Shown piece by piece: positions 35,396 to 44,205 of a stretch of DNA of 64,000 nt; position 1 is the first letter of the stretch; each line of letters opens with the position of its first letter. The notes under the pieces were generated by a model, which had not been told where the DNA came from, did no database searches, and worked only from the letters and a program-made list of their open reading frames with translations. The translations under genes and the position numbers were made by a program. This stretch comes from Nocardiaceae bacterium (GTDB lineage: Bacteria > Actinomycetota > Actinomycetes > Mycobacteriales > Mycobacteriaceae), in the NCBI GenBank assembly GCA_021372355.1, contig JAJFUQ010000094.1, forward strand, positions 28,162 through 92,161, given 5' to 3'.

Positions 35396-36024
35396 GGCCC
35401 ATCACACGCTACCCGAGGAAGTCGGCGTGCCCGACTACGAAACCGTAGTGCGGACAGAGGGGGCTTGCTCCATTCGAAACGTCACAGTGACTAAAAGGAA
35501 CTACGCAGATGGAACCAAGGTTGGGGCAGGGGTGAACGCCGACCCTCGTTCTTGGGCACCTGTTGCGGTCAAACGTGACCATCGGATACGGCGGCAGGCA
35601 CGAATCGTCTGACGCCCTAAATCGGCGGCCCATACGTCACTGTGACAAATTTTTGGTGGTCGCTTCCTTCGTATGCCGGAACGTGGGCGGCGCCAGATCA
35701 GGGTGGCTCAACAGAATCCGCATCGAGGCGGGCTGCCTTGGTGGATCGGTCGGATTCGTGGCGCGTTGTGTTGAAGAATCGGTGACGGGGCGCCCGAGTT
35801 GAGTGCGCGCAAAATCCCAGGTCAGCGTTTTACCGATAATCAACATTATGTCGGGTAAAGCGCTGCGTGATGCAGTGGATGATTCAATACGCCCTCCTCC
35901 GATGACATCCGGATTCGCACGCACTACGGCGCCCGTCCTCGAACGAGCAATGCGGCGCGCAAACGAGACCTCCAAGTGCTGAAGGCGCTGCTCCAAAGCT
36001 GAACGCCATGAGCACCTAAGGTGG
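35396..36024. other. gene-free interval with repeated GTCACNGTGAC palindromes
   Basis: No supported gene in about 630 bp. Two perfect 11-bp palindromes of the form GTCACNGTGAC occur at 35481-35491 and 35636-35646, with a near copy at 34580-34590. The rest looks like degenerate intergenic DNA with lower GC. Confidence 0.5.
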
Positions 36025-36480
36025 TCAACTAGTGATCGCAGCCGGATGTCGACGTGCCGTGCCGGACCGGATCAACTGAACGACGATGCCGGCGGTCCAC
36101 ACTATGGCCAGAGCTACGGCCACTCCGAGGACGTAGTTTCGGTCCAGCACTGTCGGATTCGGCAGCGACTTTTCCCGCGGGAGCACCGGAATTGCGAGCA
36201 CTATCAGAACCACCGAAAGAAATCCGCACACCGATACCCACACCGGCAGACGCCGCAGAACCAAGAACCACGCCGCCAGACAGATCGGCGCGAAGACGCC
36301 ATCGTGCAGCGCGATCCCACCGCCGAACCAAAGCGCCGCCGACATGAGGTCGGCAAATGGTCGCTCGAGCGCTGACATCACACCGAAGCCGATCGCGCCG
36401 ACTCCCCCGAGAATGAGCAGTCCGCGCAAAACCACTGTTCGGTCCAAGCCGGTACGACGCTTCGCCATTCCTCCTGGCAT
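36025..36480 (-). CDS. four-helix membrane protein
   Basis: A 151-residue protein with four hydrophobic segments (GLLILGGVGAIGFGVMS, ALWFGGGIALHDGVFAPICLAAWFL, VWVSVCGFLSVVLIVLAI, YVLGVAVALAIVWTAGIVV). Family not recognised. Its ATG overlaps the stop of the molybdopterin oxidoreductase gene (ATGA at 36480), so it is probably a membrane partner of that enzyme; an internal ATG at 36468 with AGGAGG too close is less likely. Confidence 0.65.
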   Translation of the reverse strand: MPGGMAKRRTGLDRTVVLRGLLILGGVGAIGFGVMSALERPFADLMSAALWFGGGIALHDGVFAPICLAAWFLVLRRLPVWVSVCGFLSVVLIVLAIPVLPREKSLPNPTVLDRNYVLGVAVALAIVWTAGIVVQLIRSGTARRHPAAITS

Positions 36481-37556
36481 CACAACACGTCGATCCGAGA
36501 CAGCCACTTGGTTTGCAGGACACCTGGTCTGGCGGGCGCAATCAAGCGACAGGGATACCCGTGATCGAGATCGAGCACCTTTCCGTTCAATCGCAGTGCC
36601 ACCAATGTGATCGGGTCATCGGCGAAGTTCGCCGGCAATGTCGTCGAACGGTACAGACCGCCACGTTCCAGGGAGGTCACCCGGACGTCCCGTCCGCGCG
36701 GTGCGCCGACAGAGTCGAGCAGCGAACGGATCGGCACACCCTCCCAGTTGGCGGACGCGCTCCACCCCTCGACGCAGGCTATCGGGAGACTTGCCTTGGT
36801 CTGCGCCATCGTCTGAAGCTCCATTCGGGTGAATGCCCGCTCGACGTCACCGCTGACCACAGCCAGTTGATAGTCCGATGCCTGTGCAGCGTCGGTGACT
36901 CCGGCCGCGATCGCGGTTCTGTTCACTGGAAGGTCCTGTGGTCCGTCGCCACTGCGCGGAGCGATTACCGAGACTTTCCGCAATGCTGGAATCGACTGGC
37001 CAGCCACGGCAACCGCCGCAACTCCCGCACCGATCCATGCGGTCCGAAGGACGGTCCGGCGCCGGGGATCGGTTTGACGCTCGCCGAGCGCATCACGGAT
37101 GATCGGGATCTTCACCGCAATGTGGATCAGTAACGCGCCCACCGCAACCCAGGCCACGGCGTAGTGAATCGGCGGAAAGAAGAATCCCCAGGGATACCAC
37201 TGGGCGGCATTCTGGATGCCGGTCACGAGTTCGAAAATCATCGCCCCGACGAGCACCGCGATACTGCCGCGTTCGGCGGCATGAATCGGAGACTTGATGA
37301 TGGGCCGCTCGAACAACTTGGGAAACACCGACCAGAGCTTGACGAGCAACAACGGAACACTCGCCACGCCGGTGATGACGTGCGCGCCCTGGGTGACCCG
37401 GTACAGCCACACCGGATGCGCGGGCCAATAAAACCAGCCCGGCGGATTCTGAATCCAATGCGACAGCAGTCCCGTCGTGAAACACACCGCAATGGCGATG
37501 CCTAGCACCGTCCCCACGCGCGAAGCAATCGCCGGACCCCGGACTGTAGTACTCAT
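36480..37556 (-). CDS. cytochrome b561-like / molybdopterin-dependent oxidoreductase fusion
   Basis: A 358-residue protein. The N-terminal 160 residues contain four hydrophobic segments with paired His (HWIQN, HVITG, HAAERG, IHYAVAW, LIHIAVK), as in cytochrome b561-type heme domains. The C-terminal part is a sulfite-oxidase-fold domain with the Mo-binding Cys in PIACVEGWSASANWEGV and the later HGYPCRLIAPARPGVLQTKWL. This is like YedY-type enzymes tied to a membrane heme carrier. Reading frame and key residues are intact, unlike the related pseudogene at 43092-44049. The substrate is unknown. Overlaps its neighbours by ATGA on both sides. Confidence 0.83.
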   Translation of the reverse strand: MSTTVRGPAIASRVGTVLGIAIAVCFTTGLLSHWIQNPPGWFYWPAHPVWLYRVTQGAHVITGVASVPLLLVKLWSVFPKLFERPIIKSPIHAAERGSIAVLVGAMIFELVTGIQNAAQWYPWGFFFPPIHYAVAWVAVGALLIHIAVKIPIIRDALGERQTDPRRRTVLRTAWIGAGVAAVAVAGQSIPALRKVSVIAPRSGDGPQDLPVNRTAIAAGVTDAAQASDYQLAVVSGDVERAFTRMELQTMAQTKASLPIACVEGWSASANWEGVPIRSLLDSVGAPRGRDVRVTSLERGGLYRSTTLPANFADDPITLVALRLNGKVLDLDHGYPCRLIAPARPGVLQTKWLSRIDVL

Positions 37557-38191
37557 GCTGCACGCTCCAGAACTGCAAGATGTCGCCCGGAATCGGGCAA
37601 CTGATCAACCACGCTCAGGCCCGACTTGGCCGCGAGCTCGGGGGCAGCGTCGAGTCCGGCGCGCGCCCACGGAAACCACGGACTCGCGACGGTACAGGTC
37701 TCGAGGCGAATCGCACGGACGCCGCAGGCGACGCCGGGTGAGTCGAACTCGACCATGGCGGTGCCGTTGGGGCCGAGCAACTCGCTGACGCGGTTCAGCA
37801 GTCGGTAGGGGTTGGCCCCTATACCGATGTTTCCGTCCATCAACAACACGTGATGCCAGCGGCCATCACCCGGCAGCTCCCCGAAGAGATCTCGGTGTAG
37901 GACCGCGCCCCCGCGGTTCCGCGCAAGGTTCACGGCCAGCCGTGATGAATCGACACCGAGTGCCGGAGTCCCCCGCGCACTGAGCCATGCAACGAAACGG
38001 CCCGGTCCGCAGCCCAGATCAATCGTCGGACCGGTACACAACCCCAGCACTGACGAGTCGAAGGGTCCGATCAGTTGACCGCTCCACACGTCGACCGGCA
38101 ATCGATCCATCGACCCGTCCGCGCCCCGTATCCACACCGGCTCACCGCTGAGCGCCCGCTCGTACACCTCGATCGTCTGTACTTGATGCAT
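37553..38191 (-). CDS. class I SAM-dependent methyltransferase
   Basis: A 212-residue methyltransferase with motif I IDLGCGPGRFVAWL followed by an acidic residue (LGVDSS) for the SAM ribose. The target cannot be told. The ATG at 38191 has AAGG seven bases upstream; an ATG at 38197 is possible. First gene of the operon with the molybdo-enzyme and small membrane protein; a near-perfect 18-bp palindrome lies 66 bp upstream. Confidence 0.82.
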   Translation of the reverse strand: MHQVQTIEVYERALSGEPVWIRGADGSMDRLPVDVWSGQLIGPFDSSVLGLCTGPTIDLGCGPGRFVAWLSARGTPALGVDSSRLAVNLARNRGGAVLHRDLFGELPGDGRWHHVLLMDGNIGIGANPYRLLNRVSELLGPNGTAMVEFDSPGVACGVRAIRLETCTVASPWFPWARAGLDAAPELAAKSGLSVVDQLPDSGRHLAVLERAA

Positions 38192-38256
38192 GGTCATGCC
38201 CTTTTCACTAACGAGCCGCGAGGTGCGAATGTGAAAGTCGGCACTGCTTGTCTCAT

Positions 38257-38274
38257 GGTCCGAACGTTAGGACC
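38257..38274. promoter_or_regulatory. 18-bp near-perfect palindrome in a divergent promoter
   Basis: GGTCC-G-AACGTT-A-GGACC: only the two bases at positions 6 and 13 break the symmetry. It lies between the divergent starts at 38191 and 38381 and would suit a dimeric regulator acting on both. Confidence 0.6.
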
Positions 38275-38380
38275 GGCGGCCCAAGTTTGACCCCTCCAAT
38301 CCGCTGACTAAACCATGACGTCATCGGCGCGGGCCCCATGACCTGCGTCAATGGCTTCGGGAGCCCTATAACGTCGGAAC

Positions 38381-39691
38381 GTGACGGATGGAGTAAGCCA
38401 GGCACCACCCCGCAACCGGACGCGGGCGGACTGGGTGTTCGCCGCATTTGGATTGGGGTTGGTCGCGGCGGCGGCCGCAGTTGGCCTCGTTGGCGGCAAA
38501 CACTTCCGCGACAAAAACTACGCGCACGCCGCCCCGATCTTCGGCGACTGGCTGCCGCACGTCGGCTGGGGAACGGTTCCCGCAGTCTTGCTCGCGGTTG
38601 CAGCCGTGCTGTGGGGACCGGATCTCGCCCACAAGTTGCCGTGGCCGCACCTAATGCTGGCCACGTGGGCCGGTAATCTCGCCTGGACCGTGAGCCTGGT
38701 TTTCGTCGACTCGTCGCAACGCGGATTCGGTGCCCCGTTCGCCGACCCGAACGAATACCTCCACGACATCCCCCGCATTACGAGCATGGGGGAAGCGCTG
38801 CGGGACTTCAGCAGCCGAATTCTCGACTTCCAACCGGAGTCGTGGACAACCCACGTATCGGGTCACCCACCAGGCGCCTTTCTCACGTTTGTTGTCCTCG
38901 ACCGACTGGGCTTGACCGGTACAACGTGGGCCGGCGTGTTCGTCGTCCTCACGGGTAGCACTGCGGTGATGGCTGTCTTGGTGACCTTCCGCGCTCTGGG
39001 CGACGAGTCGTGGGCACGCGCCGCTGCGCCGTTTCTCGTACTCTCGCCGCTCGCCGTTTGGATAGGTACGTCCGCGGACGGCTGGTTCATGGCTATCACC
39101 GCGTGGGGAATCGCTCTACTCGCGACTGCCGCCACCTCTGGCCGGGTGGTCGCGGGGCTGGGCGCCGGCGTTCTGCTCGGCTTCGGGATTTATCTGAACT
39201 ACGGATTGGTCCTGATGGGCATTCCCGCCGTGGCGGTGTTGTGGTCGACGCGGAACTGGCGGCCGATCGTGCCGGCCGTTGTCGGCGCCCTAACGGTGGC
39301 GGCAGCGTTCACACTCAGTGGCTTCTGGTGGTTCGACGGGATGAATCTCGTCGTCGAACGCTACTACCAAGGCATCGCGACCCGCCGCCCGTTCAGCTAT
39401 TGGGTGTGGGCGAACCTGGCCGCCACAGTGTGCGTGGTCGGGGTGGGCGCAGTGGGAGGCCTTCACCGACTACGCCCGAAAGGCGCCGGACTACTACCGA
39501 TTGCCGCCGGTGTAGCGATCCTCGGCGCCGATCTGAGTGCGTTGTCCAAAGCCGAAACGGAGCGAATCTGGCTCTCGTTCACGGTATGGCTGCTGCTCGC
39601 CGTCGCGTTGCTACCCAATCCGCGTAGGTGGCTCGTCGCTCAGGCCGTGGGCGCATTGTTGATCAGTCATCTCATCCTGACCCATTGGTGA
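38381..39691 (+). CDS. GT-C-like multi-spanning membrane protein
   Basis: A 436-residue protein with about ten hydrophobic segments. A loop after the second segment contains conserved-looking FADPNEYLHDIPRI and HVSGHPPGAFLTF, and near the C-terminus LSKAETERIWLSFT. The HPPG and ETERIW-like motifs are typical of GT-C polyprenyl-phosphate-dependent sugar transferases of Actinobacteria. GTG start at 38381. Divergent from the methyltransferase operon and probably co-regulated. Sugar and acceptor unknown. Confidence 0.7.
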   Translation: MTDGVSQAPPRNRTRADWVFAAFGLGLVAAAAAVGLVGGKHFRDKNYAHAAPIFGDWLPHVGWGTVPAVLLAVAAVLWGPDLAHKLPWPHLMLATWAGNLAWTVSLVFVDSSQRGFGAPFADPNEYLHDIPRITSMGEALRDFSSRILDFQPESWTTHVSGHPPGAFLTFVVLDRLGLTGTTWAGVFVVLTGSTAVMAVLVTFRALGDESWARAAAPFLVLSPLAVWIGTSADGWFMAITAWGIALLATAATSGRVVAGLGAGVLLGFGIYLNYGLVLMGIPAVAVLWSTRNWRPIVPAVVGALTVAAAFTLSGFWWFDGMNLVVERYYQGIATRRPFSYWVWANLAATVCVVGVGAVGGLHRLRPKGAGLLPIAAGVAILGADLSALSKAETERIWLSFTVWLLLAVALLPNPRRWLVAQAVGALLISHLILTHW

Positions 39692-39759
39692 CCTGATATG
39701 ACCGTTCTCCCCGATCGTCGTGGTCTTGGACACTCGGGTGAGGTAGTGCGGCAGCAGCC

Positions 39760-39930
39760 GTGGCGAACACCACGGCGCTGACCACCTACAACACAACCCA
39801 GCCAGCGGACGACGTCCCACGACATCGGACCAGCGACCACAGACGATCAACGCCGGGACCACCCCACGGCATAGATCGCGAAGATGATCGTCGTGGTGAG
39901 CCACCCCCCACGACCAGCGCGCTCGCGGAG
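39760..39930 (-). pseudogene. fragment of an MFS transporter
   Basis: About 50 codons in two frames resemble the first two helices and loop of a major facilitator: GWLTTTIIFAIYAVG in one frame, then PALIVCGRWSDVVGRRPLAG (the MFS loop G-R-x-S-D-x-x-G-R-R) in the next. Both sides lack any continuation, so this is a remnant. Confidence 0.55.
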
Positions 39931-39952
39931 GACGTAGCGGCGAGATTGGAGG

Positions 39953-41236
39953 TCACCGCACGCGCCATTGCGCGATGGGGGCGGCCGTACCGCCGGGCTT
40001 GACCGCGAGAATCTGGTCAACACCCATCCGGCCTTGTGCGAACGCGAGTGATCCACCGATGAGGTAGAGACGCCACACGCGGGCAACTTGTTCCCCGACC
40101 AAGTCCACGACCTGGTCCCAGTTGGTGTTGAACGTGTCGTACCACGCATCTGCCGTGCGTGCGTAGTGCTCGCGCAGTGCGTGGACGTCCCGCACCTCGA
40201 GGCCGGCGTCTTCGATCATGGCGACGGTCTCCCCGACCGGTCGCATGTGCATGTCCGGTGCGATGAACGCTTCGACGAACGGGCCCCCGCCGGGCTTGTT
40301 TCGCCGGGACATCTGTTGGATGAGGACCCGTCCGCCGGGTGTGAGCAGTTCTGCGATCCGGCTGGTGAACATCGGATACTTCCCGGCGCCGACGTGCTCG
40401 CCCATTTCGATCGCGGTGACCGAGTTGAACTGGCTGCCCGGAATGTCGCGGTAGTCCTGTCGTCGTACCTCTACACGGTCGCCAAGGCCACGCTTGGCCA
40501 CTTGTGCGGCGACATATTGGTGTTGCTGCTCCGACAAGGTGACCGCCAGGACCTTTGCTCCGTAGCGCTGTGCGGCGTGCAGGGTCAGCGATCCCCAGCC
40601 GCAGCCGATATCGAGATGGCGAGTGCCGGGGCGCAGTCCGAGCTTGTCGCAGATGAGGTCGAGTTTGTCGGCTTGTGCGTCAGCCAGGGTGTATCCAGGG
40701 GCGTCCGAGCGCCAGTATGCACAGGAGTAGGCCATCGACTCGTCGAGGATGAGCGCATAGAACTCGTTGGACAGGTCGTAGTGGTGGGCGATCGCAGCGG
40801 CATCACGTCGTTTGCTGTGCAAGCGGCCGCGAAGGTTTGCTTGGCTGTCTGGTGCGGCGGGGCGTGGTCCGATGACGCGCCATCTGGCCAGTGCGGCCAG
40901 ACCGCGGACGATCTGGACCGGTGACACGCCTTGTTTGCCGGTCGAGGTGTCGCGGGCCCGGCGGATCAGGCGCAGACTCGCACGCAGGTCGCTGTCGCAG
41001 TCGATCTCCCCGAGGACATAGGCCTGGGCGAGTGCGAGCTCCGGGGATGCCCAGAGCAGCCGTCGCAGCGCCTGGCGGTCGCGGATGGTCAGCAACGGCG
41101 CCGCGGCGGGACCTACCACAGATCCGTCCCAGGCTTGGATGCGGAGGGGCAGACAACCGCCGAAGCTGGGCGCGACCAGGGCAGCAATTTTACCTGCCGC
41201 GGAGATGGGTACGGGCTTGGGCGGCGTTGTCGTCAT
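39953..41236 (-). CDS. cyclopropane-fatty-acyl-phospholipid-synthase-like methyltransferase
   Basis: A 427-residue CFA-synthase-family protein: HHYDLSNEFYALILDESMAYSCAYW (lipid-binding entry), motif I LDIGCGWGSLTLHAA, and EMGEHVGAGKYPMF. The long N-terminal domain (to about residue 155) marks the E. coli-like CFA group. Expected reaction: methylene transfer from SAM to an unsaturated phospholipid acyl chain. The ATG at 41236 overlaps the stop of a decayed CFA synthase (41233-41409). Two related methyltransferase genes and a SigK locus follow, consistent with the ufaA1-sigK association in mycobacteria. Confidence 0.88.
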   Translation of the reverse strand: MTTTPPKPVPISAAGKIAALVAPSFGGCLPLRIQAWDGSVVGPAAAPLLTIRDRQALRRLLWASPELALAQAYVLGEIDCDSDLRASLRLIRRARDTSTGKQGVSPVQIVRGLAALARWRVIGPRPAAPDSQANLRGRLHSKRRDAAAIAHHYDLSNEFYALILDESMAYSCAYWRSDAPGYTLADAQADKLDLICDKLGLRPGTRHLDIGCGWGSLTLHAAQRYGAKVLAVTLSEQQHQYVAAQVAKRGLGDRVEVRRQDYRDIPGSQFNSVTAIEMGEHVGAGKYPMFTSRIAELLTPGGRVLIQQMSRRNKPGGGPFVEAFIAPDMHMRPVGETVAMIEDAGLEVRDVHALREHYARTADAWYDTFNTNWDQVVDLVGEQVARVWRLYLIGGSLAFAQGRMGVDQILAVKPGGTAAPIAQWRVR

Positions 41237-41409
41237 GTGCTGGACTCCATGAGGTACTGCTGGGCGTTGAGGTAGCCGGACGCGAAGCCGGCACGGGCGT
41301 CGCAGAGGTGGAAGCGCCACATCGCACCGAACGTGTCGTCGAGACCGAGCGCTGCGCGCGTGTCCCGGCCTGACGCGAAGCGCTGGTCCCACCGGCGAAG
41401 CGTGGTTGC
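41233..41409 (-). pseudogene. 3' remnant of a second CFA-synthase-like gene
   Basis: 58 codons read ATTLRRWDQRFASG, then GLDDTFGAMWRFHLCDARAG and GYLNAQQYLMESST before a TGA. This matches the C-terminal end of CFA synthases (W-R-x-x-L-x-x-C-x-A-G-F-x-x-G-x-x-x-x-Q). An in-frame TAG at 41410-41412 and the terminator-bearing spacer mark the breakpoint. Its TGA still overlaps the ATG of the intact CFA synthase gene, a relic of coupling in an ancestral two-gene operon. Confidence 0.75.
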
Positions 41410-41606
41410 CTAGTGTGAACCAAAGCCGGACGCCGTGGTGCGGATATGGAGAGCCAGGCTTCCCCCGAAAAGTGGGAGTAGCCGGACGATGCCGATTTCG
41501 GTGGGTGACCCAGACAGGTCAGCGGCCTGGACGGGCCGACGACCGCGCCCCGGCGTACGTCCGCCTTGTTGGACGTGACGACGTCGGGGCGTTCGAGAGT
41601 GTGGAA

Positions 41607-41643
41607 GCCCGGCTGGTCGGTCTCAAGTGTTGACCAGCCGGGC
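41607..41643 (-). terminator. 12-bp hairpin after the fasciclin gene
   Basis: Perfect arms GCCCGGCTGGTC (41607-41618) and GACCAGCCGGGC (41632-41643) with a 13-nt loop, 28-64 bp downstream of the fasciclin stop on the minus strand. It separates the fasciclin gene from the CFA-synthase region. Confidence 0.7.
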
Positions 41644-41670
41644 CACGCCAACTGCTTAGGTCGGGGATGA

Positions 41671-42315
41671 CTAGGCAGCCGGCGGCATGAGGACGGTGTC
41701 GATCATGTACACCGTGGCGTTGGCGGTGTGGACACCACCGCAGACCACACCCGAGTTGCCGTTGACCTCGAGCATGCTGACCGGGCCGGCGACCGTGAGC
41801 TTGCCGCCCTGCACGGTGGCGTGCTCGCCGGCGACCTGGTTAGGGGTGAGCTGTCCGGCGACCACGTGGTAGGTCAGGATCTTGGTCAGCAGGTCCGAAT
41901 CGGTCTTGAGCTTGTCGATCGTGGCCGCGGGAAGCTTGGCGAACGCATCGTCGGTCGGTGCGAACACCGTGAACTGGCCGTTGTTGAGCGTGTCGATGAG
42001 ATTGACGTTGGGGTTGAGCTTGCCCGACAGGGCCTTGGTGAGGGTCGTCAGGATCGGGTTGTTGGATGCAGCCACGGTGACCGGGTCCTGGGCCATGCCC
42101 GCCACCGAGCCCGAACCGGACGGCACCTTCTTCGCGTAGTCGCCGCAACCGGGGCCGACCAGGTCAGCGGCCGGATCAGCTATCGCGGTCGTGGTTGCCG
42201 CGGCCTTCGACGTGTCGGTGGTCGAGCCGTTGTCGCTCGAGCACGCCGTCAACCCGACGGCGGATATGGTGGCGATGCTGGCGAGGAAGAGGGCGCCGTT
42301 TCGACGATTTGGCAT
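41671..42315 (-). CDS. fasciclin-domain lipoprotein, MPT70/MPT83-like
   Basis: A 214-residue lipoprotein. The signal peptide ends in the lipobox LTAC; a Ser/Thr/Ala-rich linker and [12 protein letters not shown] follow, then one fasciclin (FAS1) domain with its H1 and H2 blocks ([15 protein letters not shown] and [10 protein letters not shown]). This is the form of the mycobacterial MPT83/MPT70 antigens, which are SigK targets. AGGAG precedes the ATG at 42315. A promoter of the same pattern as that of sigK lies 71-97 bp upstream (42386-42412). Confidence 0.92.
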   Translation of the reverse strand: MPNRRNGALFLASIATISAVGLTACSSDNGSTTDTSKAAATTTAIADPAADLVGPGCGDYAKKVPSGSGSVAGMAQDPVTVAASNNPILTTLTKALSGKLNPNVNLIDTLNNGQFTVFAPTDDAFAKLPAATIDKLKTDSDLLTKILTYHVVAGQLTPNQVAGEHATVQGGKLTVAGPVSMLEVNGNSGVVCGGVHTANATVYMIDTVLMPPAA

Positions 42316-42385
42316 GAGATGAACTCCTTGTCGTGGGACTTGAATCGCATCGCCTCGCGATGCCACGAGTGGGATGTCATGAGAG

Positions 42386-42412
42386 GTTCGGAGCCCCGAT
42401 GCGGGCGGATGG
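42386..42412 (-). promoter_or_regulatory. SigK-type promoter of the fasciclin gene
   Basis: On the minus strand CCATCC (42407-42412), a 15-bp spacer and CCGAAC (42386-42391). The same two hexamers with identical spacing precede sigK and the CFA-synthase-like gene. From memory this is close to the mycobacterial SigK promoter. Confidence 0.8.
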
Positions 42413-42468
42413 GTCCAATGGCCAATCTCGTAACGGACCTGCTGACCAGGCACGATGCCCACGGACGG

Positions 42469-42675
42469 TTACGCCGCGCTGCCGATCAGGTTCATGGCGC
42501 GGCGGTGGGCATTGGCGGCGAGTGTGCGTTCACGCTCTTGATCACATCCGCCCTCGACCGCCAATTGCTCGTGTAGTCGAGCCTTGGCCTCTAACCAGCC
42601 AGCGATTTCTTCGTTGCTCGCTCCGACCGTCGGGCGGGACATCGACAAGGTCGCCATTTCGATCAGCACGTTCAT
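42469..42675 (-). CDS. small hypothetical protein
   Basis: 68 residues starting MNVLIEMATLSMS from the ATG at 42675, with GGAGG eight bases upstream. The sequence is helical and acidic in the middle (SNEEIAGWLEAKARLHEQLAVEGG) with no recognised family. It lies upstream of the fasciclin gene promoter and reads in the same direction. Confidence 0.5.
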   Translation of the reverse strand: MNVLIEMATLSMSRPTVGASNEEIAGWLEAKARLHEQLAVEGGCDQERERTLAANAHRRAMNLIGSAA

Positions 42676-42908
42676 TGCCATTCCCTCCGGGCCAGAAGCG
42701 ATACCGCAACGCACATGCCACGCCGAGGTTGGTGAATCAGCGTGTTACCGGTGGTCCGGGCGTTACTCGGTGCGGTCAGATGTGAAGGAGGATGACCACC
42801 CAGCGGAGCGGCCGCCTCACCGGGGGTGGCGTGAGTTCTCGTGCGCAACGTCCGGGTGGGGGTGTATAGCCCGGTCCCGATTCCGATGACGACGGTTCGA
42901 TGCTGCAT
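42672..42908 (-). CDS. possible small protein coupled to the gene at 42675
   Basis: A 78-residue reading frame whose TGA overlaps the ATG of the next gene (ATGA). Composition is Thr/Arg/Pro-rich and low in hydrophobic residues except at the start (VVIGIGTGLYTPTRT); no family seen. The coupling is the only support. Confidence 0.25.
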   Translation of the reverse strand: MQHRTVVIGIGTGLYTPTRTLRTRTHATPGEAAAPLGGHPPSHLTAPSNARTTGNTLIHQPRRGMCVAVSLLARREWQ

Positions 42909-43091
42909 GACTGGCCCTACTTCTGGGTCGCAACGTTTCGCGACTCTCTACCCGCAAGTTCGGAGCGAGCACCGCAGCGGATGGAAGGGAGTCAAGATTG
43001 GTTCGAAACAAGTGTGAAAAGCCCGGCTGGTTCAACCGCAGTCATCGGCAACGTCCGGCGCGCCGTCAACTGACCCCCGTGCGGACGGCTG

Positions 43092-44049
43092 TCAGCGTGC
43101 GGTGAATACTCTGCTGGGCCAGCCCGTGGCACCGTCGGGCATCGGCTCGGCGCGCTGCTCGGTTTGGGTCGCCCCGGTGGAATCGGTGGCACGTGCCGGG
43201 ATGGTGTGGTTCCCGGGACCGAGGTCCCACGTGATGCGCCACTGACGCCACGTGTCGTTGCTGTAGCTGCCGGCCAGCTCGGCTACCCGCCAGTCACTGC
43301 CGTCGACCTGGACCTCGACTTTGGTAATGCCCCGTGTCTGGGCCCATGCCAGTCCCGCGATCACCACTATCGACGGTGGCGAACGATGCCGGGACATCGA
43401 TACGGGCCGCGGTTTTGATCGGAGCCTTGGCGGACCAGCCCCGGGTCGTCCAGTAGCCGTTTGCGCGGTCGAAGCGAGTCACCTCCCAGGTCGATGACCC
43501 ATTTAGTGGCCGCCACATAGCCGTACAGCCTGGGGACGATCAATCGAGCGGGGTAACCATGCTCGATCGGCAATGGTTCGCCGTTCATCGCCACGGCCAG
43601 CAAAGCGTCGCGACCATCGGTCAACACCTCGAGTGGGGTGCCTGCGGAGAATCCGTCGGAACTGCTCGACAGCACCATGTCGGCACTCTTCTGCACACCG
43701 GCTTCGGCGAGCAGATCCCTGATCAGGTAACCGGTCCAACGCGCCGTCCCCAGCAGGTTTCCGCCGATCGGGTTAGAGACACACGTCAGGGTGATGATTC
43801 GCTCGACGGCCTCGCGCCGACGGAGGTCAGCAAAATTCAGGACGAGCTGCCGGGGTTGTCCCGATGGGACGACGGCCCTCAAGCCGACCAGCGAGCAGGC
43901 CGAATATGAAGATACCGACACCGATGGTCGAGAACAGGATCAGCTTGTCGTTGCTCCCGAAGTTGCTGATGATCGCTTCACGCACCGCCGGCCGAGCCAG
44001 CCAGTAATTGGGTTCGGGGAACACGCGCCCGGGTAGATTCAGCAGCCAT
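43092..44049 (-). pseudogene. decayed membrane molybdopterin oxidoreductase (sulfite-oxidase fold)
   Basis: Pieces of one protein appear in order in changing frames from a start at 44049 (AGAGG upstream): a membrane N-terminus (SNFGSNDKLILFSTIGVGIFIFG), the Mo domain (RIITLTCVSNPIGG with the Mo-Cys, then LLAVAMNGEPLPIEHGYPARLIVPRLYGYVAATKWV), a WTTRGWSAKAPIKTAARIDVP block, and the Ig-like dimerisation domain ending in TDSTGATQTEQRAEP. At least four frame changes separate them, and a membrane section between the first two appears deleted. A degenerate SigK-type promoter remains at 44094-44120. Confidence 0.85.
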
Positions 44050-44093
44050 GGCGACCTCTCTCGGGGCTAGTTGGACATGGGACTACCTGTTCC

Positions 44094-44120
44094 GTTCGAT
44101 GCCGACGCCTGCGCGGACGG
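44094..44120 (-). promoter_or_regulatory. degenerate SigK-type promoter of the molybdo-enzyme pseudogene
   Basis: On the minus strand CCGTCC, a 15-bp spacer and TCGAAC: one mismatch in each hexamer compared with the three intact copies, with identical spacing. It is 45 bp upstream of the pseudogene start. It supports the view that this gene once belonged to the SigK regulon. Confidence 0.55.
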
Positions 44121-44143
44121 GTCAGGCAACTCGTGTCGAGGAC

Positions 44144-44170
44144 CCATCCATTGCCGCTACGGCTCCGAAC
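44144..44170 (+). promoter_or_regulatory. SigK-type promoter of sigK (autoregulation)
   Basis: CCATCC (44144-44149), 15 bp, CCGAAC (44165-44170), 36 bp upstream of the sigK ATG. The same pattern occurs upstream of the fasciclin and CFA-synthase-like genes, indicating that SigK drives its own transcription. Confidence 0.8.
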
Positions 44171-44205
44171 TCTGGGTGTTCAATTACTCGTCTCCGGAGA
44201 AGTCC

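Noticed and set aside
39611..40149. Longer minus-strand frames overlapping the GT-C-like gene end and the CFA-synthase gene
   Set aside because: Only an about 50-codon MFS-like stretch is meaningful; the rest is antisense to intact genes.
41237..41392. Long N-terminal extension of the CFA-synthase gene
   Set aside because: This part is the decayed tail of another CFA synthase read in the wrong frame; the ATG at 41236 fits the family.
42817..43192. Small minus-strand frames between the 78-residue frame and the molybdo-enzyme pseudogene
   Set aside because: No features beyond GC-driven openness.
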